From: a bacterium
Lineage (GTDB): Bacteria; Patescibacteriota; Saccharimonadia; Saccharimonadales; JAGQNK01
Reading direction: 5' to 3'
DNA: 34,061 nucleotides
NCBI GenBank assembly: GCA_029557815.1
Contig: JAKQHX010000053.1
Coordinates: 1-34,061, forward strand
Shown: positions 7,376-15,733 of the stretch, piece by piece
Layout of the letters: the number at the start of each line of letters is the position of its first letter
How positions within the stretch are numbered: position 1 is the stretch's first letter
Translations under genes and position numbers: made by a program
The notes under the pieces: generated by a model
Database searches by the model: none
Told to the model about the DNA's origin: nothing
What the model saw: only the letters and a program-made list of their open reading frames with translations

Positions 7376-8860
7376 CTATGCCCTGGCGAGAATGTACTTC
7401 CGTATCTTTGGCCTAAGTTTATAGGTAATAAGGGTTAATGTCGATATAAGGAGCGCCAATCCGGTGCTGGCCATGACGTAAGCACCTGTGTTGGCGAGCT
7501 TGCCATTAGCGGCACCGGCCTGACTGCCCTCTGACTGATCATCACTCCCAGCCGAACCACCACTTGAGTTGCTATTGCTGCCGCCATTGTTACCCCCAGA
7601 ATTGCCGGAGCCAGAATTTTCATCCTGCTCCAGCTCAAAGGCACCAACGTCATAGGCGCTGCCTTGCGGACGGGCCACACCCCGGGCATCGGTGGTCACC
7701 GCACCGAGCGTAGCCCCGGCATCAATAGCCGGTGAGCCGGCCAGCAGTGCCATAGTCGGTACTACCCCGCCGTTATCTTGCAGCGGACCAAGCGTACTGG
7801 CCAGGCTGGCAAGGTTTTGCTGGTCACCTGAGGCTGCCAAACCGCAACTGCTGTCATCGGCGAGGTTGTTACCAAGAGAGGTGAAGGTGACTGCGCCCAT
7901 AATAGTCGCGCAGTTCGTGCCATTGGCCATCAGGTTGTTTTGCAGATTGACATGCAAGCTGCCGGAGCCAGTCATCCCTGCTATGCCGCCGGCAAACGGA
8001 AGGGGCGAAATATCGTTGCCGACTATTGTACTGTTCTGCAGATTTACGGTAGCAGGGCTGGCATCGCTGACCACCAGCATACCGACGCTGGGGCCATCAT
8101 TTGACGTGATAGTGGTATTGATTACCGAGATATTATAGGTGTTGTTGTTGCTCCATTTGTCGTTAAAGAATATTCCTGCAAAATACATGCCATCCGGATG
8201 AAGCGCGTTTCCGGATATCGTAACGTCAGACACCATAACATCTATCGTCGTATCAGATACAGCGCCGCTGCTTCCATCTACCGCAATAGCAATACCGCCG
8301 TTTGCACTGTTGTCGTGTATGTATACGTTCTCTGCCTTTACCTGAAACGATTGATTGCTTTTGCTCGCCGTCATGTCGATACCGCCGAAGCCGATTGTGT
8401 CAGTGATTTCAACATTTTTTGCATCCAGATTGCAATTCACACCAGATATCGCAGAGAAGATGGCCTCGGTAGGTTGAAACCGGTCAGTACGCGTAATGGT
8501 CATGTCGTACACATTCATGTCATAGGTCTCCGCTGTGCCGTCGCAGACAAAGGCATAGTACTGATTATCGCCATCAATGATGGTCTGTCCTACGCCGCTG
8601 CCCTGAAAAGTAATATTACTGGTGGTTACGGTCGATGACGTCAGCGTCCAGGTGCCAGCCGGAATGTTAATTGTGTCATCGCCGTAGGCGCCGGTACCGA
8701 CGCAGCCGCCACTATCAGCGTCGTTGTTGGTTGAAATAATGGCATTATCAATGCTGCACGAGCCGGATACATCAATTGTCGCGGCACTGGCGGTGCCCTT
8801 TTGCATCAGTATAACCGTACAAACCACGGCCAACAGCAGCAGGTATTTTTTGTATTTCAC
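7376..8860 (-). CDS. Secreted beta-helix (choice-of-anchor Q-like) surface protein with LANTG sorting signal
   Basis: 494 residues. Signal peptide: MKYKK, hydrophobic 6-19, cleavage near TASA-A (24-27). Residues 60-330 contain many short Ile/Val/Asn/Asp-rich strands typical of right-handed parallel beta-helix proteins. The LGPLQDNGG...GSPAIDAG...DARGVARPQG...YDVGAFE block (358-409) matches the conserved tail of the choice-of-anchor Q domain. A Ser/Gly/Asn linker (414-450) is followed by LANTG (455-459), a hydrophobic span and a basic KLRPKIRKY tail, so it should be attached by a sortase; none is encoded in the window. The ATG is preceded by a CGGAG-containing leader and a strong promoter. Ligand is unknown. 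Confidence 0.85.
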   Translation of the reverse strand: MKYKKYLLLLAVVCTVILMQKGTASAATIDVSGSCSIDNAIISTNNDADSGGCVGTGAYGDDTINIPAGTWTLTSSTVTTSNITFQGSGVGQTIIDGDNQYYAFVCDGTAETYDMNVYDMTITRTDRFQPTEAIFSAISGVNCNLDAKNVEITDTIGFGGIDMTASKSNQSFQVKAENVYIHDNSANGGIAIAVDGSSGAVSDTTIDVMVSDVTISGNALHPDGMYFAGIFFNDKWSNNNTYNISVINTTITSNDGPSVGMLVVSDASPATVNLQNSTIVGNDISPLPFAGGIAGMTGSGSLHVNLQNNLMANGTNCATIMGAVTFTSLGNNLADDSSCGLAASGDQQNLASLASTLGPLQDNGGVVPTMALLAGSPAIDAGATLGAVTTDARGVARPQGSAYDVGAFELEQDENSGSGNSGGNNGGSNSNSSGGSAGSDDQSEGSQAGAANGKLANTGAYVMASTGLALLISTLTLITYKLRPKIRKYILARA

Positions 8861-8901
8861 TTCTTTTCTCCGTTTTTGTTGTACTAAAGTGCTTGCGTTT
8901 A

Positions 8902-8930
8902 ATGGTATCCCCCTCCCCGAACTATGTCAA
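8902..8930 (-). promoter_or_regulatory. Sigma70-type promoter for the surface-protein pair
   Basis: Minus-strand TTGACA (8925-8930) and TACCAT (8902-8907) are separated by exactly 17 bp. The start codon at 8860 lies about 35 nt past the expected transcription start and the leader contains a GGAG. The second surface-protein gene, 71 bp beyond the first, lacks an obvious promoter and probably depends on this one. Confidence 0.75.
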
Positions 8931-8981
8931 CAAATACATAGGCCGCTGGGGCCTTAAAAGCCTTACTGCTGGAACGTTTGC

Positions 8982-10196
8982 TTACTTCCTGAGGAAGTCA
9001 AGGGCGGCGTCTTTTTGCGGATCACGACCCTCTTGGATATCTTCGATGCTACGGCTGACTTTTTTATCCGGCTCGATGCCTTCTTTGTCGATATTTTTGC
9101 CGTTCGGCCTAAACCAGCGAGCAATCGTGACCTTTAGCACACCGCCATTCGGCAGCTTTTCGAGTGTTTGGACCGACCCTTTGCCAAATGATTTTTCACC
9201 CAAGAGCGTTGCTGCATTGCTATCCTTGAGTGCACCAGCGGTAATTTCTGAGGCGCTCGCACTACCTTCGTTAATAAGCACGACTGTCGGCATCCCTTGA
9301 AGTGTCGCTGGCCCATTGGAGTCATATGTCTTGATGGTAACTCCATCACGTTTTTCCTGGAGTACGGTTTTGCCATCAGACAACCAGATGCCGGATAGAG
9401 AGACTGCGGCGTCAAGCAAACCGCCGGGGTTATTGCGCAGGTCTAGAATAACGCCTTTTACCCGTGCGTTTTTGAAATCCTGGGCCGCTTTGCGCGCCAA
9501 CTCACCCGTCGTTTCGTCAAAACGTGATACCTGCATGTAGCCGGTATCGCCATCGAGGATTCTAGATTCAACACTCGGAATAGTAATCGTAGCCCGTGTG
9601 ATTTCGAAATCCAGCTGTTCCTTACTGTCACGGATAACCTTGAGCTTTACTTTTGTCCCAGCTTCACCACGTATCTTCTCAACCGCATCGTTTACACTCA
9701 GGTCATAGGCAGATTCACCGTTGATTTCTACGATAACATCACGCGCTCGCAAGCCTGCTTTCTCGGCCGGGTACCCTGCCAATGGCGTTTCAATCATTAC
9801 CATATCGTTCTCATCGGTTGTCAGCCGAGCGCCGACACCACTGAATGTGCCATTCAGTTCCTCGTCAAACTCCCTGGCTTCTTCGGGACTGAGATATTGC
9901 GTATACTTATCACCTGCCGCGTTTACAAGGCCTTCTTTGAGACCTTGGATAAGTTCCGCTTCGCTGAGCTGTCCGTCGAAGTTTTGACGCAACCTATCGT
10001 ACAGCTCCTCGACCTCACTATAGTTTAAGTTATTGGGTAGGTTCTTGGACACGTTGCCAAGTCGATTCTGACCAAATGTGATATTACCCCTACCCACACT
10101 AACGCCAAGCGCAAATATGAAAAATGCTGCTACCAACACTACGACGCCACGAGATACACCACGCGGTCTTTTGTTTATATTCGTCGACTGCGCCAA
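8982..10196 (-). CDS. S41 C-terminal processing protease (CtpA/Prc-like)
   Basis: 404 residues from the start chosen here. A TTG at 10196 is preferred because AGGGAG lies 7 nt upstream; the longer frame beginning at 10244 has no ribosome binding site and its ATG is part of a TATAAT hexamer. The protein has one N-terminal membrane anchor (about residues 17-34), a PDZ domain (about 120-205) and the S41 catalytic domain. The Ser/Lys dyad is Ser314 in EGSASASE and Lys339 in SFGKGSVQ, with the family's 25-residue spacing. It should cleave C-termini of extracytoplasmic proteins. It is downstream of the CHAP hydrolase gene, separated by a terminator. In other bacteria such proteases trim cell-wall hydrolases; a similar role here is an inference. 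Confidence 0.94.
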   Translation of the reverse strand: MAQSTNINKRPRGVSRGVVVLVAAFFIFALGVSVGRGNITFGQNRLGNVSKNLPNNLNYSEVEELYDRLRQNFDGQLSEAELIQGLKEGLVNAAGDKYTQYLSPEEAREFDEELNGTFSGVGARLTTDENDMVMIETPLAGYPAEKAGLRARDVIVEINGESAYDLSVNDAVEKIRGEAGTKVKLKVIRDSKEQLDFEITRATITIPSVESRILDGDTGYMQVSRFDETTGELARKAAQDFKNARVKGVILDLRNNPGGLLDAAVSLSGIWLSDGKTVLQEKRDGVTIKTYDSNGPATLQGMPTVVLINEGSASASEITAGALKDSNAATLLGEKSFGKGSVQTLEKLPNGGVLKVTIARWFRPNGKNIDKEGIEPDKKVSRSIEDIQEGRDPQKDAALDFLRK

Positions 10197-10242
10197 AATA
10201 CTACTCCCTATAACCCTAAAGAAATGAAAATCAGACGTAACC

Positions 10243-10248
10243 ATTATA
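10243..10248 (-). promoter_or_regulatory. -10 element (TATAAT) of the S41 protease gene
   Basis: A perfect TATAAT on the minus strand covers the first bases of the longer reading frame, so that upstream ATG cannot be in a transcript started here. It places the transcript start about 40 nt before the TTG with the good ribosome binding site. No convincing -35 was found. Confidence 0.5.
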
Positions 10249-10262
10249 CCGCAATCATAGAC

Positions 10263-10289
10263 AAAGCCCCGCTTTTTTCGCGGAGCTTT
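10263..10289 (-). terminator. Rho-independent terminator after the CHAP hydrolase
   Basis: Inverted repeat AAAGCCCCGC (10263-10272) with GCGGAGCTTT (10280-10289). As minus-strand RNA the one imperfect pair is a G-U wobble, whereas on the plus strand it is a C-A mismatch. That polarity fits termination of the minus-strand gene ending at 10318. The U tract is short. Confidence 0.7.
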
Positions 10290-10317
10290 TATGAACTAGT
10301 CAGCGGCTAACGTATAT

Positions 10318-11439
10318 TTAGTAATTCCAAGTTCTCGTCTGGTGGCTTGGCAGTCCATTGAGCCCACCATTGTATTCCAGCGAATAGAAATTATCGCCAG
10401 AAACGCTCTGTACGTACATAGCATGGCCCCAATAACCCGACGTGCTGATAGCGACATCGCCTGGACGTGGCGTACGGTATACCGGTATGCCTCTGGCATA
10501 CGCTGCGGAGACCCAGTCACGGGCATTCCCGTAGTACATCGGTGCTTCTCTGCCGGATGCTTCAACTGCCCAAGCAGCAAAGGATACGCACTGTCTAGTA
10601 CAGTACCCCCATCGGTCAGGGCCATCGTTATCAACGCAGCCAGGCCCGGGACTCATGCCGAAGCCGGCGTTCGCATAGGGGTAGTTTGCCGGGTTGAACT
10701 CCCGTGCGGAACCTGGGAAGCGCAAGAAGTAGTAACCGCCGTCAGGGCTAAAGTTTGCACGGCGCTGCGCAGCTATAAGCTCTTCAATGCGTTGTTGGTT
10801 TTTCTCGGTCTTCCGGTTGAATTCGTTACGTTGCGCCTGATTGTAGGCCAACATGGAGTTCTGCTTCTGACGACTTGAGTTCAACTGGCTCTGTTGGGCG
10901 ACCTGCTCATTTAACAATAGGTCAACAGCATCTTTCTGGGACTTCAGCTTCAATCTGAGGGCCTGAATCTTTTCGAGCGTAACTTTGATTTTATCCTGTA
11001 CCGAGTTTCTATATTGTTCCTTGTCGACGAAATCACTCAAATTTTTACTAGATGCAAGCATTTCGAGCGTCGATATGTCACCTTCTAGGTACATAGTGCG
11101 AATATTTACACCTAATAGGTCTTTTTGCTTTTGAAGCTCCTTTTCGGCCTCAGCAATTTCACGCTTGAGGCGTTCCTGCTGCCTAGTGTTTTCATCGATC
11201 TTGCCCTGCAAGGCAGCAATTTTTGCAGCAAGTTTTTCGATCGCGTCTTCATAGCCGACAGCCTGGTTTTCCAGGGCTGCAACTTTCTCATCGTACTCAG
11301 CATTCTCCTGCTGCAAACGACTGATTTCGCTCGATATGTTGTCGGCAGAAGCAAATGGCGTTGCGACGAACCCTGCCGCAAACACCGCAACGAGCACGAA
11401 GACGATTATTCTCTGACCGAAGGATATTTTGCTTTTCAT
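10318..11439 (-). CDS. Secreted coiled-coil CHAP-domain peptidoglycan hydrolase (PcsB/CwlO-like)
   Basis: 373 residues from the ATG at 11439. That start gives a normal signal peptide (MKSKISFGQRI, hydrophobic core, FASA cleavage near 28-32) and lies 35 nt after a good promoter; the frame is open further upstream to 11541 but the extra residues look non-coding. Residues 34-226 are long heptad-rich coiled coil. The C-terminal CHAP domain (about 234-373) has the Cys284 nucleophile in YCTRQCVSFAAW and His339 in YWGHAMYV. The architecture is that of PcsB/CwlO, whose coiled coil docks on the FtsX extracellular domain and keeps the amidase/endopeptidase off until FtsEX cycles. ftsX is the next gene upstream on the same strand, which supports this assignment. 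Confidence 0.92.
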   Translation of the reverse strand: MKSKISFGQRIIVFVLVAVFAAGFVATPFASADNISSEISRLQQENAEYDEKVAALENQAVGYEDAIEKLAAKIAALQGKIDENTRQQERLKREIAEAEKELQKQKDLLGVNIRTMYLEGDISTLEMLASSKNLSDFVDKEQYRNSVQDKIKVTLEKIQALRLKLKSQKDAVDLLLNEQVAQQSQLNSSRQKQNSMLAYNQAQRNEFNRKTEKNQQRIEELIAAQRRANFSPDGGYYFLRFPGSAREFNPANYPYANAGFGMSPGPGCVDNDGPDRWGYCTRQCVSFAAWAVEASGREAPMYYGNARDWVSAAYARGIPVYRTPRPGDVAISTSGYWGHAMYVQSVSGDNFYSLEYNGGLNGLPSHQTRTWNY

Positions 11440-11473
11440 TTTTTGTAATTTTTGTTTGACTTTCGTCCTATCA

Positions 11474-11502
11474 AATATATCACGCTTTACCATATATTGC
11501 AA
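11474..11502 (-). promoter_or_regulatory. Promoter for the CHAP hydrolase
   Basis: Minus-strand TTGCAA (11497-11502) and TATATT (11474-11479) with a 17-bp spacer. The predicted transcript starts around 11467, downstream of the longer possible start codons, and so supports translation from 11439. The remaining gap to ftsX (11540-11639) shows no clear terminator. Confidence 0.65.
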
Positions 11503-11639
11503 TGTTACCCAAACCTTAATTTTACACACGTCGATAACCAACCGGTCAACCCTCTCCGACGTTAGATAGTTTTATACACGCAGCATACTTAAAGTAATGT
11601 AACCTTTTCTTGATTAAGATTTAATAATAGTTGAGCTGT

Positions 11640-12590
11640 TTATTTCGATGTCTTGAATTTGAGATATCGCCGTGTAGCAATGGCAGACGATGCGGCACCA
11701 ATGAGTATACCAATAGCAAGTTGTGCAGTCAAAATTACCCAGTAGTTATCCTTGAAATACCGGGCTGCATAATTTATGTCCAAAACCCCTAGGCTACTCG
11801 CCTCGAAAGCCGATGAAGACACAACAAATAACGTGTTACATATGACCACAGAGATCATTGCTGAAATAACACCATACATGACCGTTTCTACGACAAATGG
11901 CCCCCGGATAAACCACGTGCTCGCACCAAGTAAACGCATAATCTGCAGCTCGTCACGACGGTTGAATATTGCCATGCGAATGGTATTAAAAATAATCATG
12001 ATCGACACAACCGTAAATATAATAATTCCGACGACACCCGCCCTTTGCAAAAATGATGTCGCTTGGGAAATCTTGTCGATGGCTTCTTTGCGGTCTCCTG
12101 AGTATGAAGTTTCTTCGGATTGCAGTGCCTGGATTTCCGGCTTTTCCAGGTAGGTTTTGATTTCATCTATCCTGTTCGGGTCGACCGGCTTGACTTGTAG
12201 ACTGGCCGGCAAAGGGTTGTCGGTCTGAGAGATTGCCGCCAAAAGATCGGGGTTGGTTTTGTTAGCTTCTTTGTATGCTTCTAGCGCATCATCTTTTGAT
12301 ACAAAATTCACCTCACGGACGTTTTCAAAGGCCCGAAGGTCATTAATGAGCTTCATACGCTGGGTATCATCTGCCGCCACGTCGTCTTTCAGATAGACAG
12401 AAATATCAATTTTATCGGTTATCTGCTGGATGGTATTGCTGAACGTCTGGTTTGCAATGACCGAAAACAAAATAATCGTCAGTGTGATAACCATAACGGC
12501 AATGGCCGCGATAGCAAGTGTCAAATTGCGGACAAAATTTTGTGCGCCTGTTTTGATAATCCGGATTTGAGTAATCAGCCAGTGATTCAT
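11640..12590 (-). CDS. ftsX: Cell division ABC transporter permease FtsX
   Basis: 316 residues, the usual FtsX size and layout: a transmembrane helix (about 24-46), a large extracytoplasmic domain (47-182), then three helices (about 183-204, 232-258, 283-303). The cytoplasmic stretch RRDELQIMRLLGAS (211-224) is the FtsX coupling motif that contacts FtsE. With FtsE it transmits ATP hydrolysis across the membrane to activate septal peptidoglycan hydrolases. The start codon is 4 nt after the ftsE stop, showing translational coupling. The hydrolase gene immediately downstream is the likely target. Confidence 0.96.
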   Translation of the reverse strand: MNHWLITQIRIIKTGAQNFVRNLTLAIAAIAVMVITLTIILFSVIANQTFSNTIQQITDKIDISVYLKDDVAADDTQRMKLINDLRAFENVREVNFVSKDDALEAYKEANKTNPDLLAAISQTDNPLPASLQVKPVDPNRIDEIKTYLEKPEIQALQSEETSYSGDRKEAIDKISQATSFLQRAGVVGIIIFTVVSIMIIFNTIRMAIFNRRDELQIMRLLGASTWFIRGPFVVETVMYGVISAMISVVICNTLFVVSSSAFEASSLGVLDINYAARYFKDNYWVILTAQLAIGILIGAASSAIATRRYLKFKTSK

Positions 12591-12594
12591 GAGT

Positions 12595-13287
12595 CTATTT
12601 AGTCAATCCTTTGTTGTACTCCGCGTTTGCACGGTCACTCACGACTCTCCCGCCCTGTATCGTAACCACGCGCCGCTTGAGTTTGTTGACGATTTCCTGG
12701 TTGTGGGTCGTGAGCAACACGGTCGTGCCATAGCGATTGATCTTTTCCAGCACCTTTATAACATCCCAGGCGTGCTTTGGGTCGAGGTTGCCAGTCGGCT
12801 CGTCGGCAATCAGGATTTTTGGCTGACGCACAATGGCGCGCGCAATCGCCACACGTTGCCGCTCACCGCCAGACAGTTCTGCCGGCATACGCTGCTCCTT
12901 GCCCTTCAACCCTACGATATCAAGTACACGCGGTACCGTGTGATTGATTTCACGGTTTCCAAAACCGACGATCTCTAGCGCAAACGCCACATTCTCAAAG
13001 ACCGTTTTATTTGGCAGTAGCTTGAAATCCTGGAATACCACGCCGATTTTGCGGCGCAAAAGTGGGATATCCTTGTCTTTGAGCTTGTCGTAATCAAGTC
13101 CGCCAATGACAATCTTGCCGGAGGTCGGCTTCTCTTCTCTGGTCAGAAGCTTCAAAAGCGTCGACTTACCCGCACCGGAGGTACCGATGATAATCACGAA
13201 TTCCTTCTGTTGCACGTGCAGAGAAATCCGGTCAAGTGCCGTATTGCTGCGGTTATATACTTTGGTTACCCTGTCCAGTAGTATCAT
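12595..13287 (-). CDS. ftsE: Cell division ATP-binding protein FtsE
   Basis: 230 residues, a complete ABC ATPase: Walker A GTSGAGKST (35-43), Q-loop Gln86, signature LSGGERQR (138-145), Walker B ILIADEPTG (158-166) and switch His195. It drives FtsX at the divisome. The order is ftsE then ftsX, as in most bacteria, though here prfB precedes ftsE as it does in many Gram-positive genomes. The start codon is 10 nt after a TATACT hexamer, so besides read-through from prfB it may be made from a very short-leader transcript. Confidence 0.97.
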   Translation of the reverse strand: MILLDRVTKVYNRSNTALDRISLHVQQKEFVIIIGTSGAGKSTLLKLLTREEKPTSGKIVIGGLDYDKLKDKDIPLLRRKIGVVFQDFKLLPNKTVFENVAFALEIVGFGNREINHTVPRVLDIVGLKGKEQRMPAELSGGERQRVAIARAIVRQPKILIADEPTGNLDPKHAWDVIKVLEKINRYGTTVLLTTHNQEIVNKLKRRVVTIQGGRVVSDRANAEYNKGLTK

Positions 13288-13297
13288 TTACTGGAAT

Positions 13298-13303
13298 AGT
13301 ATA
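13298..13303 (-). promoter_or_regulatory. -10-like TATACT 10 nt before ftsE
   Basis: TATACT on the minus strand lies 10 nt before the ftsE ATG in the 51-bp prfB-ftsE gap. If used, the leader would be only about 3-4 nt. No good Shine-Dalgarno sequence is present. Confidence 0.4.
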
Positions 13304-13338
13304 CCAAAAAACTCCTTATGCTTGAATAGCTGTAAGCG

Positions 13339-14424
13339 TTAGCTTAGCATGCTTTCAAGATAAGCGTTGATGAACTCGTCGAGAGCCCGACCATCCAGCA
13401 CCGCATCGGGATCTGAGGTCTCGTGTCGTGTGCGTACGTCTTTGACTTGCTTATACGGATGTAGGACATAGCTGCGTATCTGGTTGCCCCACGCTGCCTG
13501 TTCGTTAGGACCCTTTAATTCAGCCAGATTTTCCAGGTGCTGCTCATACTGAAGTTGTGCGAGTTTAGACCGCAAGATAGTCAGCGCCGTTTCTTTGTTT
13601 TGTAACTGCGAACGTTCGTTCTGGATAGCTACGACAATCCCTGTCGGCGTATGTGTCACGCGCACAGCGCTATCGGTCGTATTTACGCTCTGGCCGCCAT
13701 GGCCGCCGCTACGGTACACATCAATCTTGAGATCCTTTTCGTCAATTACGACATCCTCCGGTTTGGCGATTTTGGGTAGCACCTCAACTTTTACAAAACT
13801 GGTTTGCCGCAGGTTATCGGCATTGAACGGACTCAGACGTACAAGCCGGTGCACGCCATGCTCGCCTTTCAGCTTCCCGAAGATGAAATCGCCGGCAATC
13901 TCCAGTGTCACGCTTTTGATACCGGCTTCTTCGCCGGCCGATTCATCGACAGTCTTGACGTCGTACCCCTTGCTCTCTGCCCAACGCACATACATACGCA
14001 TGAGCATCTGGGCCCAATCCTGGGCATCCGTACCACCTGCGCCGGCATGAATACTGACAATTGCGTCATAGTCGTCGAACTGACCGGAAAATTTGAGCTG
14101 CTGCTTAAGGGCACCAAGTCGGGTCCGGGCATGCTTGAGCTGCCTAGAGATGTCTTCCTCCAGGCTTTTATCTCCAAGCCCTAAGAGTTCGATAGAATCA
14201 AGTATCACCTGCTCAAGTTCAATCCATGGCTGGGTCCGTGCTTCAAGTTTGGCAATGTGCTTCATCGTTTCCTGGGCGGCCGTACTATCACTCCAAAAGC
14301 TCGGCTCGGCGGCACGTGCCTGCAAACTTCTGAGCTCGTCGGAAAGCTCCCGTATTGCTAGCTTCTTCATTGCGGCATGGACTTCGCCCCGTAATGTATC
14401 GGCTTGTTTTAGCAGCTCATCCAT
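13339..14424 (-). CDS. prfB: Peptide chain release factor 2
   Basis: 361 residues from the ATG at 14424; the frame is open to 14622 but the extra residues overlap the M16 gene and match nothing in RF2. The stop-codon recognition tripeptide SPF (198-200) identifies RF2 (UAA/UGA) and the catalytic GGQ is at 243-245 in SGGHGGQSVN. The N-terminal region reads straight through the place where many bacteria have the autoregulatory in-frame UGA and +1 frameshift, so there is no programmed frameshift here. Its presence agrees with UGA acting as a stop codon. A TATAAT lies exactly 6 nt before the ATG and overlaps the stop codon of the upstream gene. Confidence 0.97.
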   Translation of the reverse strand: MDELLKQADTLRGEVHAAMKKLAIRELSDELRSLQARAAEPSFWSDSTAAQETMKHIAKLEARTQPWIELEQVILDSIELLGLGDKSLEEDISRQLKHARTRLGALKQQLKFSGQFDDYDAIVSIHAGAGGTDAQDWAQMLMRMYVRWAESKGYDVKTVDESAGEEAGIKSVTLEIAGDFIFGKLKGEHGVHRLVRLSPFNADNLRQTSFVKVEVLPKIAKPEDVVIDEKDLKIDVYRSGGHGGQSVNTTDSAVRVTHTPTGIVVAIQNERSQLQNKETALTILRSKLAQLQYEQHLENLAELKGPNEQAAWGNQIRSYVLHPYKQVKDVRTRHETSDPDAVLDGRALDEFINAYLESMLS

Positions 14425-14430
14425 ACGGGT

Positions 14431-14436
14431 ATTATA
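14431..14436 (-). promoter_or_regulatory. -10 element exactly 6 nt before prfB (leaderless start)
   Basis: A perfect TATAAT on the minus strand is separated from the prfB ATG by six bases and shares bases with the M16 stop codon. A transcript starting the usual 6-7 nt after a -10 would begin at or next to the A of ATG. There is no Shine-Dalgarno sequence. Confidence 0.6.
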
Positions 14437-15724
14437 CTTGTTTCCAGAGAGGTTTGATTTGCTCGTGCAGGTCGTGCACAAATTCCTCACCACAACTACC
14501 CAGCGCACCCATACCGCTGATGTTTTCGGTGAAGAGCGCCCGGCTAATTTCAATGATGCGTTCTTTTGATACGGCTTCGATTCGTTCGGGTATTTTGTAA
14601 TAATCCTCCACCGTTTCGTCAAAGAAGTAGCGGTTACTGTAGCCGCTCACGGTTCCACCGACTGTCTGGCCGCTACGCTGGTATCGCCCAAGCGCGTATT
14701 GTTTGGCACTTACCACATCTTGGTCAATAATGTTGCCTTCAAAAACCGCTTGGAGCTCATTTTCGATAATTTTGAAAAGCGCAGGTGCGTTCTTTGGCAT
14801 GACTTGGGCGCCGAACCACCAATTGCTGCTGTCTTTTGTCTGGCCATATCCCGAGCTCATGCCGTACACCAGGCCCCGTTCACGGGCGGTTCCCAAAATC
14901 CGTGAATATAATGTCTCTGTGAGCATTGTGTTAATAAGGCTCAGCGCGTCAGTTTCGGACTCCTCCATGCGGCGGCGCATGAACGTGTCGATATAGAAGT
15001 ACACGTTCTCAATCGTATCGTTGGCAATGTACAGCGGCTTTTTGAGCGTGATTGGATTTTCGTGCGGCAGTTCCAACCGCTCTTCGCCATCAGGAAGTTC
15101 AATATTTTCAATGAGTGATTTTATGACTTTCCGGCGCTCAGCAGGCAGATTCCCACCGATGACAAAGCGTAAATTCTTGGCGGTATGCGTGTTCAAATAA
15201 TGTGCTCGAATATCGTGCAAGTTTACATTGTCCATCAGCCGCAGACGTTCCTGGTCGGTCATGACTTTGAAGCCATAGGCCTGGCGCAGCGCGAGACTCA
15301 AGTGGCGGAAATGGCTGTTCGACCGGGCACTGAGTTCTTCGCGGACGTTGCCAAATTCCGCCCGGAATTCTTCCTCCAAAAACAACGGCTTGGTAATGGC
15401 AATGAGTAGCAGGTCAACAATCCGATCCCACTCGAAATCCGCACACTCTGCTTCATACGTAATATCGTAACTGCCGGTACTGGCATTGCTGTAAGCACCG
15501 TTTTTTTCGAACTCCGCCTGAAAGAGACGAGCTTTTGGCAGGAGCTCGTTCGCGCCCAGCAATACGTGTTCCATAAGGTGCGGCGTTTCCCATTTCTCCT
15601 GCTCCACCAAGTATTCACCGGCACGGAAGTTGATCTCAAAAGTCATGACGGTAGCGTCCGGTACATGGACAAACAGGCCTTTGGCGCCATTTTTTAGAGA
15701 CACTTCGTGGGTCGTGTGCTTCAT
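14432..15724 (-). CDS. M16 family zinc metallopeptidase
   Basis: 430 residues. The inverted zinc motif HLMEH (His49, Glu52, His53) characteristic of M16 peptidases is followed 76 residues later by Glu129 in NVREEL, the expected third ligand. The second, inactive-type M16 domain occupies about 170-400. There is no signal peptide, so it is probably cytoplasmic, like bacterial YmxG/PqqL-type proteins; substrates are unknown. It is 9 nt downstream of secA, making it part of the secA transcript. Position next to secA suggests, but does not show, disposal of signal peptides or misfolded exported proteins. Confidence 0.92.
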   Translation of the reverse strand: MKHTTHEVSLKNGAKGLFVHVPDATVMTFEINFRAGEYLVEQEKWETPHLMEHVLLGANELLPKARLFQAEFEKNGAYSNASTGSYDITYEAECADFEWDRIVDLLLIAITKPLFLEEEFRAEFGNVREELSARSNSHFRHLSLALRQAYGFKVMTDQERLRLMDNVNLHDIRAHYLNTHTAKNLRFVIGGNLPAERRKVIKSLIENIELPDGEERLELPHENPITLKKPLYIANDTIENVYFYIDTFMRRRMEESETDALSLINTMLTETLYSRILGTARERGLVYGMSSGYGQTKDSSNWWFGAQVMPKNAPALFKIIENELQAVFEGNIIDQDVVSAKQYALGRYQRSGQTVGGTVSGYSNRYFFDETVEDYYKIPERIEAVSKERIIEISRALFTENISGMGALGSCGEEFVHDLHEQIKPLWKQV

Positions 15725-15733
15725 AGGACCTGT

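Noticed and set aside
14424-14622. N-terminal extension of RF2 or a frameshifted start
   Set aside because: The open frame overlaps the M16 gene and its residues do not resemble RF2; the ATG at 14424 aligns with the RF2 coiled-coil.
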